This document shows positions 1 through 8,249 of a DNA stretch of 43,666 nt, piece by piece. This DNA comes from Candidatus Oleimmundimicrobium sp. GTDB taxonomy: Bacteria > Actinomycetota > Aquicultoria > UBA3085 > Oleimmundimicrobiaceae. Numbering within the stretch: the first letter of the stretch is position 1; each line of letters opens with the position of its first letter. Both the position numbers and the translations under genes were made by a program. The notes beneath the pieces were generated by a model. The model saw only the letters and a list, made by a program, of their open reading frames with translations, ran no database searches and was not told where the DNA came from. The stretch is from contig NZ_JAUSCH010000050.1 of assembly GCF_030651595.1 (NCBI RefSeq), forward strand, positions 1 through 43,666, read 5' to 3'.

Positions 1-295
1 AGTTAAATGAAAAGTGAAAAATGTCAGATACTGGTTTCACGAGAAAAGGAAAAAACTACTTGCCTGTTGGCAGACATGGTAATCAAGAATTAAAAAAGTT
101 TTTATCGTCAGACCAGCGCTTGGGATAATCTTTTTAAGAATGTTGTACCATTTTAAATTTTTCTATATCGTTTTTTATTTTTATTTTTAAGTTTTTAATT
201 GAGAAGAATATTGGATAACAGCTCATAGATTGTAGAGCAAAGTTAAGACCATCAGCTATATGTTATCAGCTATATGCCAGATTGGGGTTATTTAA
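1..295. other. Intergenic region upstream of galT
   Basis: AT-rich stretch in which I see no convincing gene, RNA or promoter. Its only structured part is the short direct repeat at 251-276, annotated separately. It may hold the 3' flank of a gene outside the window. Confidence 0.5.
251..276. repeat. Short tandem direct repeat ATCAGCTATATG x2
   Basis: The 12-mer ATCAGCTATATG occurs at 251-262 and again at 265-276. The same words (CAGCTAT, TATGCC, GCCAT) recur in other intergenic gaps of this window, near 24541-24606 and 30707-30780. It therefore looks like a degenerate interspersed repeat rather than a one-off. No function is evident. Confidence 0.6.
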
Positions 296-1345
296 ATGCC
301 TGAATTGCGTCGAGAACCTATTACGGGCCGGTGGGTGGTAATTGCTACTAAGCGCGCAAAAAGGCCGGAGAGCTTTACTCAAAAACAAAGAAAACCGGTG
401 AAGTTGATGGCTAATTGTCCTTTTTGTTATGGTAATGAAGGGATGACTCCATCCGAGGTGTTAGCTTTTCGACCTAAAGGCACTAAGCCCAATAGTTCAG
501 GTTGGAAAGTTCGGGTAGTTCCAAACAAGTTTCCTGCTTTTACAATGAAGAGTGAGTCAGAAATTAAAACGCCTATTGTGCCTACTGAGTTTGAGGATAA
601 GCAAACTGGAAGGCAAAAAGAGTTGGAAATTTACTCTCATAGACCGGCACTGGGAGTTCATGAGGTTATAGTGAGCAGCCCGGATCATGTTAAAAGCCTT
701 GCTCTGTTAACTGAGCAAGAGGTTGAGTTAGTAATAGAAGCTTATTGTTCTCGATTGTTGGATATTAAGAAGGATTCCAGAATCAAACAAGTTCTCATTA
801 TTGTCAATCATGGAGAGGAAGCCGGTACTTCAATCGAGCATCCTCACTCACAACTTTTTGGGATGCCAATAATTCCACCGGTTGTGGCTGAAGAGATAAG
901 TTGCGCCGACCGTTATTTTCGTAAAACAGGGCAGTGCGTATTCTGTAATATCTTAGCCGAAGAGCTAAAAATGGCCGAGAGAATAATAACAGAAAGTGAG
1001 TATTTTTTATCTTTTTCCCCCTATGCATCCAGGCAACCTTTTGAGACTTGGATAGTTCCTAAAAAACACTTGGCCAACTTTGAGCTTATTTCCTTAGCGG
1101 AAAAGAAGGACTTTGCCTCTATATTAAAGAGTACGCTTGGAAAAATCTACAAGGGGCTGGATGATCCCCCTTATAATTTTTATCTTCATACTTCACCGTT
1201 TCAGATGGATGCAAAGAAATTTTACCATTGGCACATTGAAATTTTACCCAAACTTTCCATTCAAGCTGGCTTTGAAATGGGATCGGGGATTATGATAAAT
1301 GTTGTTTCTCCTGAAGAAGCAGCCAAATTTTTAAGAAATTTTTAA
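296..1345 (+). CDS. galT: Galactose-1-phosphate uridylyltransferase (GalT)
   Basis: A 349-residue protein matching GalT of the Leloir pathway, which exchanges UMP between UDP-glucose and galactose-1-phosphate in the cytosol. The active-site motif HPHSQ is at residues 182-186, with the second His as the family's uridylylated nucleophile. Paired Cys motifs CPFC (41-44) and CVFC (214-217) fit the metal sites of this superfamily, and the C-terminal FYHWHIEILP block is the second HIT-like half. Length is normal. The ATG start has a weak GGGG ribosome site 8 bases upstream. No galK or galE is next to it, so it may serve nucleotide-sugar supply rather than galactose catabolism. Related nucleotidyltransferases of the HIT superfamily are the main alternative. 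Confidence 0.9.
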   Translation: MPELRREPITGRWVVIATKRAKRPESFTQKQRKPVKLMANCPFCYGNEGMTPSEVLAFRPKGTKPNSSGWKVRVVPNKFPAFTMKSESEIKTPIVPTEFEDKQTGRQKELEIYSHRPALGVHEVIVSSPDHVKSLALLTEQEVELVIEAYCSRLLDIKKDSRIKQVLIIVNHGEEAGTSIEHPHSQLFGMPIIPPVVAEEISCADRYFRKTGQCVFCNILAEELKMAERIITESEYFLSFSPYASRQPFETWIVPKKHLANFELISLAEKKDFASILKSTLGKIYKGLDDPPYNFYLHTSPFQMDAKKFYHWHIEILPKLSIQAGFEMGSGIMINVVSPEEAAKFLRNF

Positions 1346-1361
1346 GAAATTTGTGAAATTT

Positions 1362-1390
1362 TTAGAAAAGTATAGAGGAATAAGTATAAT
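1362..1390 (+). promoter_or_regulatory. Candidate promoter of the diguanylate cyclase gene
   Basis: TTAGAA at 1362-1367 and a perfect TATAAT at 1385-1390 are 17 bases apart. The predicted transcript start near 1397 leaves a leader of about 70 bases. The -35 box is poor, so the call depends mostly on the -10. Confidence 0.4.
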
Positions 1391-1470
1391 TATGTTTAAT
1401 ATTTATTTAGAAGGTTGTTTATATAAAGTATTTTAGTAAAGTAGAATGTGTAAAAAGGAGGAGGAAATAC

Positions 1471-2328
1471 TTGAAAACAGGAGAGCATCTTGCTAGTGTA
1501 CTTGCAATTTTGGTAAGTTTTGCTTTTGTATCTATATTTATTGGTTTTACAGGTCAGCTTAACCTATATTGGTATCTATATATAATCCCGATATTTATTG
1601 CTGCGATAACTTACAATTTAATTGGTAGCTTGATGGTTGGAATTGCAAGTATAGGAATTTTAGTTTTTTGGTTTTATTCTGGGGTTGGAACTGGTTTGGT
1701 TGAAAACCCCACGGTTCTCGGGTATGAAATGATTACAGGAACATCAATCTTCTTAATTGCTGGTCTAATCTTAGGTTACATCTCCGGTAAGCAAAAAAAG
1801 CAGCAAGCACAACTGGAAAGACTTTCTGTTCGCGATAGATTAACGGGACTTTATAACTACAGTTATTTTGTGGATAGACTGGATGAGGAGATTAAGCGCT
1901 CAAATCGATATGAAACTCCACTTGGGCTGATTATGTTAGATATAGATTATTTTAAAGATTTTAATGATACATTTGGCCACGAAAAAGGCAATAAAGTCTT
2001 AAAAGATATTGCGGAAATTATTAAAGAAAAAGTTAGAGACATTGATATCGTTGCTCGTTATGGTGGCGAGGAATTTGCTGTGTTGCTTCCTTCTGTAGGC
2101 AAGGAAGCCAAGGAGGCCGCGGAAAGAATTCGTAAAGCTGTTGAGATGGCTGAATTTGAAGGGGATGTTGAACAACCCATTGTCAAAAAGACAATCAGTG
2201 CGGGTGTAGCAGTCTATCCAAGAAACGCTAAGGATGATACTGGGTTGGTAGTTAAGGCTGATGAAGCTTTGTATAAAGCAAAAGAGAGCGGGAGAAATCA
2301 GACTTGTGTGTGCGAGCAAAGCAGTTAG
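1471..2328 (+). CDS. Membrane-bound diguanylate cyclase (GGDEF)
   Basis: A 285-residue protein. About four membrane segments (roughly residues 8-26, 33-50, 53-69 and 88-105) form an unassigned membrane input domain, followed by a cytoplasmic GGDEF domain (about 118-280). The active-site loop is GGEEF at 198-202, a functional variant. The inhibitory I-site RxxD (RDID, 189-192) lies exactly five residues upstream, so product feedback by cyclic di-GMP is expected. The start is TTG, preceded by a strong AAGGAGGAGG site. A small unknown gene follows after 21 bases and is probably co-transcribed. It is predicted to make c-di-GMP from two GTP in response to an unknown membrane signal. Confidence 0.93.
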   Translation: MKTGEHLASVLAILVSFAFVSIFIGFTGQLNLYWYLYIIPIFIAAITYNLIGSLMVGIASIGILVFWFYSGVGTGLVENPTVLGYEMITGTSIFLIAGLILGYISGKQKKQQAQLERLSVRDRLTGLYNYSYFVDRLDEEIKRSNRYETPLGLIMLDIDYFKDFNDTFGHEKGNKVLKDIAEIIKEKVRDIDIVARYGGEEFAVLLPSVGKEAKEAAERIRKAVEMAEFEGDVEQPIVKKTISAGVAVYPRNAKDDTGLVVKADEALYKAKESGRNQTCVCEQSS

Positions 2329-2349
2329 TTTTCTTAAGGAGGGTTGTGA

Positions 2350-2604
2350 ATGTATACCGAGAAACAGAAGATTCGGGTTATGATGTGTACCAGTTTATAT
2401 AGAATAGAGGGAGATATGTATATTATCCCCGGGAGCAGAATAACCGATATGTTTAATGTTAAAACTCACGATTTTTTTCCTCTTACAAATGTAAAAGTGA
2501 CGCACTCGGTGGAAGATAAGGTCTTTTACGAAGTGGGTTACGCGGCTATTCACAGGGACTCAGTGCTTTTGGTTTTCCCAATTGAGGGAGAAGAAAAGGA
2601 GTAA
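2350..2604 (+). CDS. Small conserved-type protein of unknown function
   Basis: An 84-residue soluble protein with an AAGGAGGG ribosome site and ATG start, just downstream of the diguanylate cyclase. It is mostly short beta-prone segments with no signal peptide or membrane segment. Visible landmarks are GDMYIIPGSRITDMFN and a C-terminal hydrophobic strand HRDSVLLVFPIEGE, which resembles small beta-barrel proteins of unknown role found beside signalling genes. I do not recognise the family with certainty. The good ribosome site and tight spacing argue that it is a real gene and possibly a partner of the cyclase. Confidence 0.75.
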   Translation: MYTEKQKIRVMMCTSLYRIEGDMYIIPGSRITDMFNVKTHDFFPLTNVKVTHSVEDKVFYEVGYAAIHRDSVLLVFPIEGEEKE

Positions 2605-2714
2605 GGTTATTTAACCCTTTAAAATGGAGGCTTTTTACATAAAATATGCCGGATTTAAATAAAATAGTAGAGTTATTTTATCCAAAGTTCAAAAATTTTT
2701 AGCGGAGGCGGCAA

Positions 2715-3209
2715 TTGTCATTTCGTAGAGCAATTAAATCTGCAATTTTTCTTTTTCTTTTTTGGCTAATACTTACGGGAAATGTTGAATTTTCAAACTT
2801 ATTCCTCGGTTTAGTATGTTCCTTTTTGGTAGTTATTGCTGCCCATGGTCTATTGAAAGAAAACATTGGTTTAGAGGAAACCCCCATAGTTTTAATTAGA
2901 TTTATTTTGTTCATGTTCTGGCTCATAATTGAGATTGCTAAATCTAACATAGATGTGGCGGAAAGGGTATTAAATCCACGTTTACCTATAGAACCGGCCA
3001 TTGTTAAATACTCCTGCCATCTTAAGAATGATGACCATCAGACATTGCTGGGTAACGCAATAACTCTCACGCCGGGCACTTTAACAGTTGATATTGATGA
3101 AAGTGGAGTTTACTATATACATTGCTTGGCCGATAAGCACGCAAAAGATTTGATGGAGCGGAAGTTGGAAGGTATGGTTACGTGGGTTTTTAAAGGAGTG
3201 AAGGGATAA
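2715..3209 (+). CDS. mrpE: Mrp-type Na+/H+ antiporter subunit E (MnhE/MbhA-like)
   Basis: A 164-residue protein with two or three N-terminal membrane helices (about residues 8-65) and a small cytoplasmic alpha/beta domain. The block GNAITLTPGTLTVDID is the family signature of MrpE. It is the first gene of the antiporter operon and corresponds to MbhA in Mbh-type hydrogenase clusters. The start is TTG, chosen because AGCGGAGG lies just upstream. Its TAA overlaps the ATG of the next gene by one base, which points to translational coupling. MrpE is a membrane subunit of the multi-protein complex and does not conduct ions alone. Confidence 0.93.
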   Translation: MSFRRAIKSAIFLFLFWLILTGNVEFSNLFLGLVCSFLVVIAAHGLLKENIGLEETPIVLIRFILFMFWLIIEIAKSNIDVAERVLNPRLPIEPAIVKYSCHLKNDDHQTLLGNAITLTPGTLTVDIDESGVYYIHCLADKHAKDLMERKLEGMVTWVFKGVKG

Positions 3210-3478
3210 TGCAAAACTTTTTTCTCGCGGTTGGTTTAATTTTAATTGCAAACGCCTTTGTTTGCCTTTTTAGAGCAATTGTGGGGCCCACTCTTCCTGA
3301 CAGAATAGTGGCGATTAATATTGTAGGAACAAAGACACTGGTTATTCTCGTGCTCATAGCCCATATCTTTGGCCAACACATGTATATAGATACAGCTTTT
3401 GTCTACGCGTTGCTTAATTTCATCGTAACGGTGGCTGTGGCTAGATATCTTGAAACAGGAGGCCTACCTAGTGCTTGA
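3209..3478 (+). CDS. mrpF: Mrp-type Na+/H+ antiporter subunit F
   Basis: An 89-residue protein made almost entirely of three membrane helices. It carries the family block FRAIVGPTLPDRIVAIN with the conserved GPT-DR turn. It is the second subunit in the E-F-G order and corresponds to MbhB. The start ATG overlaps the mrpE stop (TAATG), with AAAGGAG at 3192-3198. Its end overlaps mrpG by 8 bases. In Mrp complexes E, F and G form a lateral membrane block near the sodium path. Confidence 0.93.
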   Translation: MQNFFLAVGLILIANAFVCLFRAIVGPTLPDRIVAINIVGTKTLVILVLIAHIFGQHMYIDTAFVYALLNFIVTVAVARYLETGGLPSA

Positions 3479-3827
3479 TATCTTAATAAATACTTTAACA
3501 ATTATTTTTTCATGTATCGGAATATTCTTTTTTCTCGTTGGAACTTTGGGTTTAGTTCGTTTACCTGATGTTTATACTCGTCTTCATGCCGGGACAAAAT
3601 GCGATACTTTGGGTGCCGGCTCTATTCTTTTTGCCCTTGCTGTTTATGAGAGATTTTCCGTAAATGGGTTAAAGATGATTGTTTTAGCTTTTTTGGTAAT
3701 GGTGATGAGCTCAACTACGGGTCATGCTATTTCCCGCGCGGCTTATAAGGTCGGGATTATGCCTTGGCGAAAAAAAGTTTCGACAGTTTTTTCTGAAGAG
3801 GAGAGTGAAGATGTTACGTATCCTTGA
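3471..3827 (+). CDS. mrpG: Mrp-type Na+/H+ antiporter subunit G
   Basis: A 118-residue protein with three membrane helices and the MrpG block LVRLPDVYTRLHAGTKCDTLG. I place the start at GTG 3471 rather than the in-frame TTG at 3450, because AGGAGG at 3457-3462 stands 8 bases before the GTG and lies inside the longer reading. This makes the overlap with mrpF 8 bases, as is common for coupled Mrp genes. It corresponds to MbhC. The gene also overlaps the next one by 17 bases. Confidence 0.92.
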   Translation: MLDILINTLTIIFSCIGIFFFLVGTLGLVRLPDVYTRLHAGTKCDTLGAGSILFALAVYERFSVNGLKMIVLAFLVMVMSSTTGHAISRAAYKVGIMPWRKKVSTVFSEEESEDVTYP

Positions 3828-4056
3828 TGCCTTACTTCTCATATTTTTGCTGGTAACCGCAATTGGGGTAGTTCGGACGAAAGATCTACTCGGAGCTGCG
3901 ATTATTTTTTCAGCGTATAGTTTAACCATGGCCATCATTTGGCAACAATTGAGTGCTCCCGATTTAGCTTTGACGGAAGCGGCTGTTGGTGCCGGAGTTA
4001 CCACAGTTTTATTTTTAATTACTATTAGCCGTACGGTGCGGAGGGAAGACGAGTGA
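3811..4056 (+). CDS. MbhD/MrpA C-terminal-like subunit (DUF4040)
   Basis: An 81-residue protein with three membrane helices. It carries the block LGAAIIFSAYSLTMAIIWQQ followed by LSAPDLALTEAAVGAGVT, the signature of the MbhD domain, which in canonical Mrp systems is fused to the C-terminus of MrpA. Here it is a separate gene, as in Mbh hydrogenases. I chose ATG 3811, which has GAAGAGGAG at 3795-3803. An upstream in-frame ATG at 3724 would lie deep in mrpG and lacks a ribosome site. The 3' end overlaps the next gene by four bases (GTGA). Confidence 0.88.
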   Translation: MLRILDALLLIFLLVTAIGVVRTKDLLGAAIIFSAYSLTMAIIWQQLSAPDLALTEAAVGAGVTTVLFLITISRTVRREDE

Positions 4057-4787
4057 AAAAAGGCTTAGCAATATTTGCCCTACTTTTACTTTGGGTTTTA
4101 TTGATATCGACTGTGGTGGTGTTGCCTCCTATGGGGAGCCCTGAAAACCCAACATATACACATATTGTTCCACGTTATCTTGAGAAGGGGGTTGAAGAGG
4201 GAGGCGCTCATAATATAATTACGGGTATTATCTTAAATTACCGGGGATATGACACGATGGGTGAGGTCACGGTAATTTTTACCGCCCTTATGGCCGTTTT
4301 AGCTGTTTTAGGGAGAGAAAACTTTCTTCTTCATACGTCAAAAGCAGAAATGTCAACAGTAGAGAAAAGCATTATAGTTAAATCTGTTGCTCGCTTTTTG
4401 ACACCGTTTATAGTTTTATTTGCTCTCTATATAATTTTTCATGGAGCCGAATCACCGGGTGGAGGATTTCAAGGTGGAGCTATTTTAGGAGCGAGCATCA
4501 TCATCATCACCTTAACTCTTGGCCTTGCTTTTGTAACTAAAAAGTTATCATTGAAGTATCGAGTGTTGTTTGAAAGCGCGGGCCCGCTTGGTTTTTTTAT
4601 CATAGGTATGGTTGGTATACTTTGCGGTCAAAACTTTCTAACTTACTTGCTTCCATGCGTTGCTCTTGCTTATCAAGATTTGGTCCGGCACTTGCTGCTC
4701 ATCATAGTTGAAATAGGTATAGGAGTTGGAGGAGGAGCAATTATAGCATCGATATTTTTTGCGATGGAGAAGGTGGAGAAAGAATGA
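4053..4787 (+). CDS. mrpB: Fused MbhE-MrpB antiporter subunit
   Basis: A 244-residue two-domain membrane protein. The N-terminal part (about 1-90), containing HNIITGIILNYRGYDTMGE, matches MbhE, the last segment of long MrpA proteins. The C-terminal part (about 105-244), with FHGAESPGGGFQGGAI, is the MrpB/MnhB domain. About six membrane helices are visible. GTG start with GAGGGA upstream; GTGA overlap with the previous gene and ATGA overlap with mrpC. A fused MbhE-MrpB is one of several known arrangements of this module. Confidence 0.9.
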   Translation: MKKGLAIFALLLLWVLLISTVVVLPPMGSPENPTYTHIVPRYLEKGVEEGGAHNIITGIILNYRGYDTMGEVTVIFTALMAVLAVLGRENFLLHTSKAEMSTVEKSIIVKSVARFLTPFIVLFALYIIFHGAESPGGGFQGGAILGASIIIITLTLGLAFVTKKLSLKYRVLFESAGPLGFFIIGMVGILCGQNFLTYLLPCVALAYQDLVRHLLLIIVEIGIGVGGGAIIASIFFAMEKVEKE

Positions 4788-5158
4788 GTGTGAGTGAATT
4801 ATTTTATAAGCTTAATGTCAATTTTAATTATGTGGTAGCAGTGACGCTTTTCATAATTGGCCTTTATGCTATGATTTCAAATCCAAACTTAATAAAGAAG
4901 TTCATGGGTTTAAATATCATGGAGACATCGGTGTTTCTTTTTATAGTCTCCAGTGGGGCAATAACCGGGGGGAAAGCGCCTATTATTGGAGAAGGCTTAA
5001 GCTCCGGAACAGTTTTCGTTAACCCCATTCCCCAAGCGCTTATTCTCACGGGGATTGTTGTTGCAATGAGTACGACCGCATTAGCACTTTCTTTAATGAT
5101 TAAACTGTATGAGCAATGTGGAACTTTAAATGCAGATAAAATAAAGGAGTTAAAGTAA
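4784..5158 (+). CDS. mrpC: Mrp-type antiporter subunit C (NuoK-like)
   Basis: A 124-residue protein with three membrane helices, homologous to NuoK of complex I. The family features are the block NPNLIKKFMGLNIMETSVFLF, which carries the conserved membrane Glu in METS, and IVVAMSTTALALSLMIKLYE with the second helix signature. It corresponds to MbhG. The start overlaps the mrpB stop (ATGA) and the stop lies 3 bases before mrpD, so the subunits are tightly coupled. In Mrp it links the antiporter D subunit to the rest of the complex. Confidence 0.93.
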   Translation: MSVSELFYKLNVNFNYVVAVTLFIIGLYAMISNPNLIKKFMGLNIMETSVFLFIVSSGAITGGKAPIIGEGLSSGTVFVNPIPQALILTGIVVAMSTTALALSLMIKLYEQCGTLNADKIKELK

Positions 5159-5161
5159 AAT

Positions 5162-6685
5162 ATGGTGGAATTTTCACGACATTGTCCAGTTCTTATGACG
5201 GTAACGTTTTTAATTGGGGCTGTTCTTACCCCTATAGTTAGCAGATCAAGAAAGAAATTTTCTTTCTGGTGGGCTTTTTTTGTTTCGCTTCTGGGCTTAT
5301 TCTTTTGTTTTTGTGCTGTTTGGAGATTATATACTGTTGGACCGATAAGCTACTGGTTAGGCGGCTGGGAGCCTCCCTATGGCATTGAGGTTTACTTTGA
5401 TTACATTTCCACGATTACCCTTTTAATGACTGCTCTTGGCGTACTTATCATAGTTTATTCTAATAAATATATAAGACACGATATTTCCGAAGAAAAACTC
5501 CCAACGTACTATTCGTTGGTTTTGCTTCTTTTAGGTGGCATGGTCGGATTTTCTGTAACCGGAGATATGTTTAATCTATATGTTTTTCTTGAGATACTTT
5601 CACTCTCCGGCTACGCTCTGGTTGCAATCACCGGAGAAAAATTAACCGCTATGGCAAGTTTTAAATATTTGGTCATTGGAGCAGTGTCATCCCTGTGTGT
5701 TTTGTTTGGAATAGCTTTTCTTTATAATGTAACCGGTAGTTTAAATATGGCTGATATTGCTTTTAGATTGCAACAAACCCAGCCAACTACTACGACATAT
5801 GTGGCTCTGGCTTTATTTATTATTGGGTTTAGTGTCAAAGCAGCTATGTTCCCTCTACATATATGGCTTCCAGATGCTCACGCGCTGGCTCCTTCGTCAG
5901 TTAGCGCTTTGTTGTCGGGTTTGGTAATTAAGGTTGGCATTGTGGGAATCCTGCGAGTTCTTTATTGTGTATACAAGTTGGGTGGGTCCGTTGATTTTAC
6001 TGTTGTAACAAATTTCATGGGTTGGCTTGCAGCAATTACAATATTGGTTGGCGCATTTTTTGCATTTTTCCAGGATGATATCAAGATGATTTTTGCTTAC
6101 TCAAGCATATCCAATATTGGCTACATAATCATGGGGATAAGTCTGGTCTCTTTCTCTCAGCCTGAGAGAGGTTATCTTGGGATGGTTGGTGGCTTAATTC
6201 ATATCTTTAATCACGCGATAATTAAGTCAACATTATTTCTCTGTGCAGGAGCTATAATTTACAAAACGGGTTTTCGTAAATTAAGCGATTTGCGGGGAGT
6301 AGGGAAGAAGATGCCCATCACCTGCGGGGCTTTAACTATTGCGGCTCTTTCAATCGCGGGAATTCCGCCGACGGCAGGGTTTATTTGCAAATGGTATATC
6401 GTTCTTGGGGCTATAGAATTCGGTAGGTTAATTTGGGCGGGGGTCCTATTGGTGGGAGCGTTGTTTGTATTTGGATATTATATTAAGATAGTTAACGCAA
6501 TTTTTTTCAGAGAACCGGTAGAACCAATTACTCAGGTTGACGAAGCTCCTTTAAGTATGCTGATACCAATTGTAATATTGGCAACGGGTTGTTTAATAAT
6601 GGGTGTTTTTGCCTACATACCTTTGAATGTGATAAAGCCGGCTGCGGCAACGATGCTTGGTTTGCCGCCAACATATCTTCCTTGA
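5162..6685 (+). CDS. mrpD: Proton-conducting antiporter subunit D (MrpD/NuoN-like), copy 1
   Basis: A 507-residue protein with about 14 membrane helices, the first of four antiporter-type subunits in this operon. The proton path residues are present: Glu in LYVFLEILSLSGYALV, Lys in FSVKAAMFPLHIWLPDAH, Lys in SALLSGLVIKVG, and the later His-bearing block GGLIHIFNHAIIKSTLFL. Its place directly after mrpC is the MrpD/MbhH position. Length is usual for the family. Expected role: move protons across the membrane in exchange for sodium as part of the complex. Confidence 0.93.
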   Translation: MVEFSRHCPVLMTVTFLIGAVLTPIVSRSRKKFSFWWAFFVSLLGLFFCFCAVWRLYTVGPISYWLGGWEPPYGIEVYFDYISTITLLMTALGVLIIVYSNKYIRHDISEEKLPTYYSLVLLLLGGMVGFSVTGDMFNLYVFLEILSLSGYALVAITGEKLTAMASFKYLVIGAVSSLCVLFGIAFLYNVTGSLNMADIAFRLQQTQPTTTTYVALALFIIGFSVKAAMFPLHIWLPDAHALAPSSVSALLSGLVIKVGIVGILRVLYCVYKLGGSVDFTVVTNFMGWLAAITILVGAFFAFFQDDIKMIFAYSSISNIGYIIMGISLVSFSQPERGYLGMVGGLIHIFNHAIIKSTLFLCAGAIIYKTGFRKLSDLRGVGKKMPITCGALTIAALSIAGIPPTAGFICKWYIVLGAIEFGRLIWAGVLLVGALFVFGYYIKIVNAIFFREPVEPITQVDEAPLSMLIPIVILATGCLIMGVFAYIPLNVIKPAAATMLGLPPTYLP

Positions 6686-6707
6686 AATAAAAAAGGAGAG
6701 TGATGAG

Positions 6708-8198
6708 ATGATTGTTAATGATATCAGGCCTTTAGTTGCTCCGCTAATCTCAATTTTATGTGCTGTTTTGATTCTTTGGCGTGGAGATAATACTTTCTTA
6801 AGGAGATTGTTCAGCATATCGGCTGCTATTATTAAATGGATTATTGTCTTTTCGATGCTTCCGGGTTCATTGGCCGGAAAGATTTATGTAACTGAGCTTA
6901 TTCCTTTTACCCCGGGCATTAGTTTTCTTTTGAGGGTTGATGGTTTAGGCATGTTCTTCGGGATGATATCGTCAACTCTTTGGATTATAACTACTGTGTA
7001 TGCTATAGGTTATATGGAAGGGGAGCACGCACGGAAAAGATTTTTTGCTTTTTTTGCCTTGTGTGTTTCGACTACGATAGGAATAGCTTTTGCGGGAAAT
7101 TTATTTACCCTTTTTGTGTTTTATGAAATGTTGACAGTCTGCACCTATCCGCTGATACTTCACGATGAAACTCCCGAAGCAATGAAGGCGGGTAGAAAGT
7201 ACTTAATATATACGCTCACCGGCGGTTCCTTTATTTTATTTGCAACAGCGATGACCTTTTATTCGGCTGGAACTGTTACCTTTTCTGAGCCGGGTATTCT
7301 TTCAATAAGCACCGGTGTTGGTCTTTTAGCCGCGATATTTGCCATGTTTATGTTGGGGTTTGGTGTAAAAGCGGCAATTATGCCTCTTCATGGTTGGTTG
7401 CCAAGTGCTATGGTTGCGCCTACTCCTGTTAGTGCTTTGTTGCATGCGGTAGCTGTAGTAAAAGCCGGCGTTTTTGGAATTACCAGAATAATTTATAATA
7501 TTTTTGGGGTGTCATTACTAAAAGAGATGGCATTAAAAGGAATGCCTGTGGCAGAATTTTTAATGTGGGCGGCGATGATTACGATTATTTGCGCTTCCTT
7601 GATGGCTTTAATGCAAGATAACCTTAAAAAAAGACTCGCTTATTCTACTATAAGTCAGCTCTCCTATATCGTGCTGGGCGTTTCACTTCTGACTCCAAAC
7701 GGGGCCTTAGGTGGAATTGTGCACATTGCGAACCAGGCATTTATGAAGATAACCATGTTTTTCGCAGCGGGTGCAATTTATAAAAAGACCCATAAAAAAA
7801 ATATAAGCGAGATGCACGGTATAGGACACAAGATGCCTCTAACGATGGCGACCTTTACTATTGCTTCGCTTGGCATGATGGGGCTTCCGCCGACAGCCGG
7901 ATTTATATCTAAATGGTATCTGTGTTTAGGCGCGTTAGACGCCGGTAAAATGGTAGTTGTGGTTGTCTTGTTGGTGAGCTCTTTTTTAAATGCCGCGTAC
8001 TTTTTACCGATTGTTTATCGAGCTTACTTTATGAAGCCTCAAGATGGAAACTTAAAGACAGATGAGGCCCATTGGACTCTTCTTGCGCCATGTGTTATTT
8101 GTGCCCTTTACACTATCGGTTTAGGTTTGTTTGCGGATTTACCATTTGTTCCTTTAGCTTTAGCTCGCGGAGCCGTAATGCAGTTTTTCGGAGTTTAA
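6708..8198 (+). CDS. Proton-conducting antiporter subunit, copy 2 (MrpA/NuoL-like motif)
   Basis: A 496-residue membrane protein, the second antiporter paralogue. Conserved sites: Glu in LFVFYEMLTVCTYPLILHDE, Lys in FGVKAAIMPLHGWLP, and Lys in SALLHAVAVVKAG. The last block, with AMVAPTPVSALLHA before it, is spaced as in MrpA/NuoL rather than MrpD, so this copy may fill the MrpA role. It lacks the long MrpA C-terminus, which is supplied by the separate MbhD and MbhE parts upstream. I start it at ATG 6708, preceded by GGAGAGTGATGAG, not at the in-frame ATG 6657 that overlaps the previous gene. Confidence 0.88.
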   Translation: MIVNDIRPLVAPLISILCAVLILWRGDNTFLRRLFSISAAIIKWIIVFSMLPGSLAGKIYVTELIPFTPGISFLLRVDGLGMFFGMISSTLWIITTVYAIGYMEGEHARKRFFAFFALCVSTTIGIAFAGNLFTLFVFYEMLTVCTYPLILHDETPEAMKAGRKYLIYTLTGGSFILFATAMTFYSAGTVTFSEPGILSISTGVGLLAAIFAMFMLGFGVKAAIMPLHGWLPSAMVAPTPVSALLHAVAVVKAGVFGITRIIYNIFGVSLLKEMALKGMPVAEFLMWAAMITIICASLMALMQDNLKKRLAYSTISQLSYIVLGVSLLTPNGALGGIVHIANQAFMKITMFFAAGAIYKKTHKKNISEMHGIGHKMPLTMATFTIASLGMMGLPPTAGFISKWYLCLGALDAGKMVVVVVLLVSSFLNAAYFLPIVYRAYFMKPQDGNLKTDEAHWTLLAPCVICALYTIGLGLFADLPFVPLALARGAVMQFFGV

Positions 8199-8249
8199 TG
8201 AAAAGATAAGCGAGTTCTTAAGGTATATCTAATTTGGAGGTGTTTTTAA

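Noticed and set aside
2646-2702. 18-codon ATG frame before mrpE (MPDLNKIVELFYPKFKNF)
   Set aside because: Its nearest GGAGG is 16 bases away and no promoter is clear, so it is too weak to call as a leader peptide.
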